Assembly: GCF_023634025.1 (NCBI RefSeq)
Contig: NZ_JALJCW010000001.1
Location: 1,463,501-1,527,500, forward strand
Direction: 5' to 3'
Source: Hanstruepera flava
GTDB lineage: Bacteria; Bacteroidota; Bacteroidia; Flavobacteriales; Flavobacteriaceae
Length of the DNA: 64,000 nucleotides
Shown: piece after piece, positions 62,234-64,000 of the stretch
How the letters are laid out: each line of letters opens with the position of its first letter
How positions within the stretch are numbered: the stretch's first letter is position 1
Position numbers and translations under genes: made by a program
Notes under the pieces: generated by a model
Databases searched by the model: none
What the model saw: the letters and a program-made list of their open reading frames with translations, nothing else
What the model was told of the DNA's origin: nothing

Positions 62234-64000
62234 TTAAGGTAGTTGTTCTGTTATTTGGTAAGTGCTGAAGCCCAAGAAATTGCTCGGGTGCGCTAATACG
62301 TTCTGTAAAATATAGGGTACATCAGGATTGGTTCCAGAGTATTGGGTTTCACCATCCATATTAGTATCATAATTATTATATCCGTTTATGGTGTAGGTTG
62401 GAAAACTTAAGAAATTACCCGAATCGTTTAGTACTTCAGATAAAATGCTAGGCGTATCAGGTTCTGTTCCAGAATATTGAATAATTCCATCGCCATTTAC
62501 ATCTCCAGCCCACATGGCTACCACATTATTAGGCATGCCAAAGGTAGTTTGAGCGTTGTTACCTTGAGTGATTTGGTTGTTAGCATCGGTAAAATCGATT
62601 GTTGTTTCAGACTGATTTAAAGCTATAGCACTCGCTGTCATAATACCCAAGTGATTTCTGTGCGATATAGCCACATAATAATTATCTGGGTTAACGTTGA
62701 ATGTTAGCGCAGTTGACAAATCATTCACGTTAGATACAACATCTCCATCTCGTTGTAAAATGGCTGATTGTCCCGCTATAACTATTGTTGGATCTGTAGC
62801 ATCTCGCAATTCAACCCAAATCCAGTCTACCATAGAATCTTCACCATTATCATCTTGGTTAATGGTTTCGGTAATGACCTGACCATCGGAGTATGGAGAA
62901 TCGTTATCAATTATTCCATTAGCTCTTAAATCATCACGCATTAAAGTTTCTTCACCAGTATAAGGATTTAGTAAAGCGCCTTGCAAAAGGACATCGATAT
63001 CAACCATTACATAATTGCAAGATGTTTCATTAAAGCTAGTTTGAGCATCTATACTAGTCCAATTTACTGTACTGTAGGAAGCATCGTCTACTAAAATACA
63101 TTTTAAGTTCGGGTTGCTAAATGCAGAGAAATTTGAAATATTGGTATTGTTGCCGTTTTGGGCATTAAATGAAGTTAAATTATTATTATTAACTTTTAAT
63201 TCATTAATGTTTGGATGGTTGGAAAAATCAAGCTCTTCAAGATTATTGTCTTGTAATCGAACGCGCTCTAGCAAGGTATTGTTACTTAAATCAATTTCAT
63301 TTAATTCATTACTATTTATTTGAAGAATGGTCAATTGGGTTAAGGTGCTAAAATCTACTGAGGTTAAAACATTGTTTTCTACACGTATATCTCTAACTAA
63401 TGGATTGTTTGATAGGTCAAGAGATATTAAGCTGTTATTTAGCGCCCAAATACGCTCAAGATTTACCAAAGTAGAAAGATCAAGATTTGTTAAATTGTTG
63501 CTTTTTATGTAGAGTTCTTCTAAAGCCACAAAATCTTCTAATCCTGTAGCATCAGATATACTTTGACTGTTTACGTTTAATGAGGTTACCACTTCAATTA
63601 ATGCTGTTGGCACCTGTCCATCACCAGAAATATCGTCATAGCCCAAAGCCTCCAGTGCAGATTCAAAATTTGAATCTGGAATTTGAGTATATATTATTGA
63701 CATTAGATTAGCTTCATCTGAAGTTAGGCTATCGCTGCATGCATTTGTTAAAATGGCACGATAATACAAGTCTGTGGTTTCAGGAACATTTGTAATCGAA
63801 AGGGTAGTCGTTTCACTTCCTGAATAAGTTGTGCCATCAGCATTTCCATCATTTACTGTGAGCCAAGTGTCGCCTCCATCTATAGACTCTTCCCATTGCA
63901 CTGTATCATAATTTTCAGCTACAATTGTAAATTGAGCTGTACCGTTGTTTGCTTCTACAGTAGTATGTTGTGGTTGTGTTGTTATAACAATATCATCGCA
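62234..64000 (-). CDS. Secreted leucine-rich-repeat protein with dockerin-like repeats (5' partial)
   Basis: The frame is open to the right window edge; the GTG at 63901 is not a real start, because in-frame sequence before it continues the same Ig-like domain. Order from the edge: Ig-like domain (VQWEESIDGGDTWLTV), leucine-rich repeats (for example LTNLDLSTLVNLERIWA and LLERVRLQDNNLEELDF), a beta domain, and two C-terminal motifs with calcium-type loops DVNGDGIIQYSGTEPD and DTNMDGETQYSGTNPD about 45 residues apart. The chain lacks a T9SS sorting domain and ends in YQITEQLP. Adhesion or carbohydrate binding is plausible. Confidence 0.75.
   Translation of the reverse strand, partial: CDDIVITTQPQHTTVEANNGTAQFTIVAENYDTVQWEESIDGGDTWLTVNDGNADGTTYSGSETTTLSITNVPETTDLYYRAILTNACSDSLTSDEANLMSIIYTQIPDSNFESALEALGYDDISGDGQVPTALIEVVTSLNVNSQSISDATGLEDFVALEELYIKSNNLTNLDLSTLVNLERIWALNNSLISLDLSNNPLVRDIRVENNVLTSVDFSTLTQLTILQINSNELNEIDLSNNTLLERVRLQDNNLEELDFSNHPNINELKVNNNNLTSFNAQNGNNTNISNFSAFSNPNLKCILVDDASYSTVNWTSIDAQTSFNETSCNYVMVDIDVLLQGALLNPYTGEETLMRDDLRANGIIDNDSPYSDGQVITETINQDDNGEDSMVDWIWVELRDATDPTIVIAGQSAILQRDGDVVSNVNDLSTALTFNVNPDNYYVAISHRNHLGIMTASAIALNQSETTIDFTDANNQITQGNNAQTTFGMPNNVVAMWAGDVNGDGIIQYSGTEPDTPSILSEVLNDSGNFLSFPTYTINGYNNYDTNMDGETQYSGTNPDVPYILQNVLAHPSNFLGFSTYQITEQLP

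Noticed and set aside
1-64000. CRISPR array, rRNA genes, prophage or integrative element
   Set aside because: No regularly spaced repeats with unique spacers, no rRNA sequence and no phage structural or integrase genes were recognised on either strand.

Overview
The window is low-GC, gene-dense DNA from a member of the Bacteroidota, almost certainly the family Flavobacteriaceae. The evidence is secreted proteins with type IX secretion (T9SS) C-terminal sorting domains, SusC/FecA-style TonB receptors with an N-terminal carboxypeptidase-regulatory-like domain, PepSY membrane proteins, a DUF4421 protein, and promoters of the Bacteroidota form TTTG-N19/20-TAnnTTTG. No prophage, CRISPR array or rRNA operon is visible. 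One tRNA-Asn gene is present near 61 kb.

Layout. 1-3.7 kb: a 5'-truncated penicillin-binding protein 1A and the two subunits of 3-oxoacid CoA-transferase. 3.7-16.6 kb: envelope proteins, a double-ATPase peptide ABC protein, a large secreted reprolysin-type metalloprotease, an exonuclease-like protein, a serine hydrolase, a TetR/cupin pair with visible operators, an alkylguanine methyltransferase and a CNNM/CBS membrane protein. 16.6-31.4 kb: a heme biosynthesis region. A leftward operon hemA-hemCD-hemE-hemF-DUF4421-hemB faces a rightward AraC-hemH-MATE unit, followed by a BNR-repeat protein and hemJ. 31.4-43 kb: a sensor kinase, an enoyl-CoA hydratase, a PepSY protein with a TonB-dependent siderophore receptor, and a vanadium-haloperoxidase-like lipoprotein paired with a giant FG-GAP/ASPIC lipoprotein. 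43-50 kb: housekeeping genes (radical SAM, GNAT, HD, PlsC, bacilliredoxin, DnaJ/TerB, DksA-like) and a sigma/anti-sigma pair. 50-60 kb: a DtxR-controlled metal ABC transporter, FeoAB, SCO1 and RseP. 61-64 kb: tRNA-Asn, then two secreted proteins, the second running off the window.

Main theme. Heme synthesis and iron or other transition-metal uptake dominate. A shared palindrome, TTTAGA-N5-TCTAAA or close variants, lies on or beside the promoters of AraC-hemH, the TonB receptor and feoAB and looks like one iron-responsive regulon. The DtxR gene has a different operator of its own (TTTAAGTATACTTAAA). Both metal-permease genes carry C-terminal winged-helix-like extensions.

Most striking feature. 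hemF has been captured by a REP-associated tyrosine transposase (RAYT). A RAYT reading frame bounded by two near-identical REP palindromes sits at the 5' end of hemF and is fused to it in frame, through the palindrome itself. The codon where HemF's own start should be is now ATC, and no ATG, GTG or TTG lies between the REP and the HemF domain, so this essential heme enzyme appears to be made only as a transposase fusion. Other REP-like palindromes sit at several operon junctions in the window.
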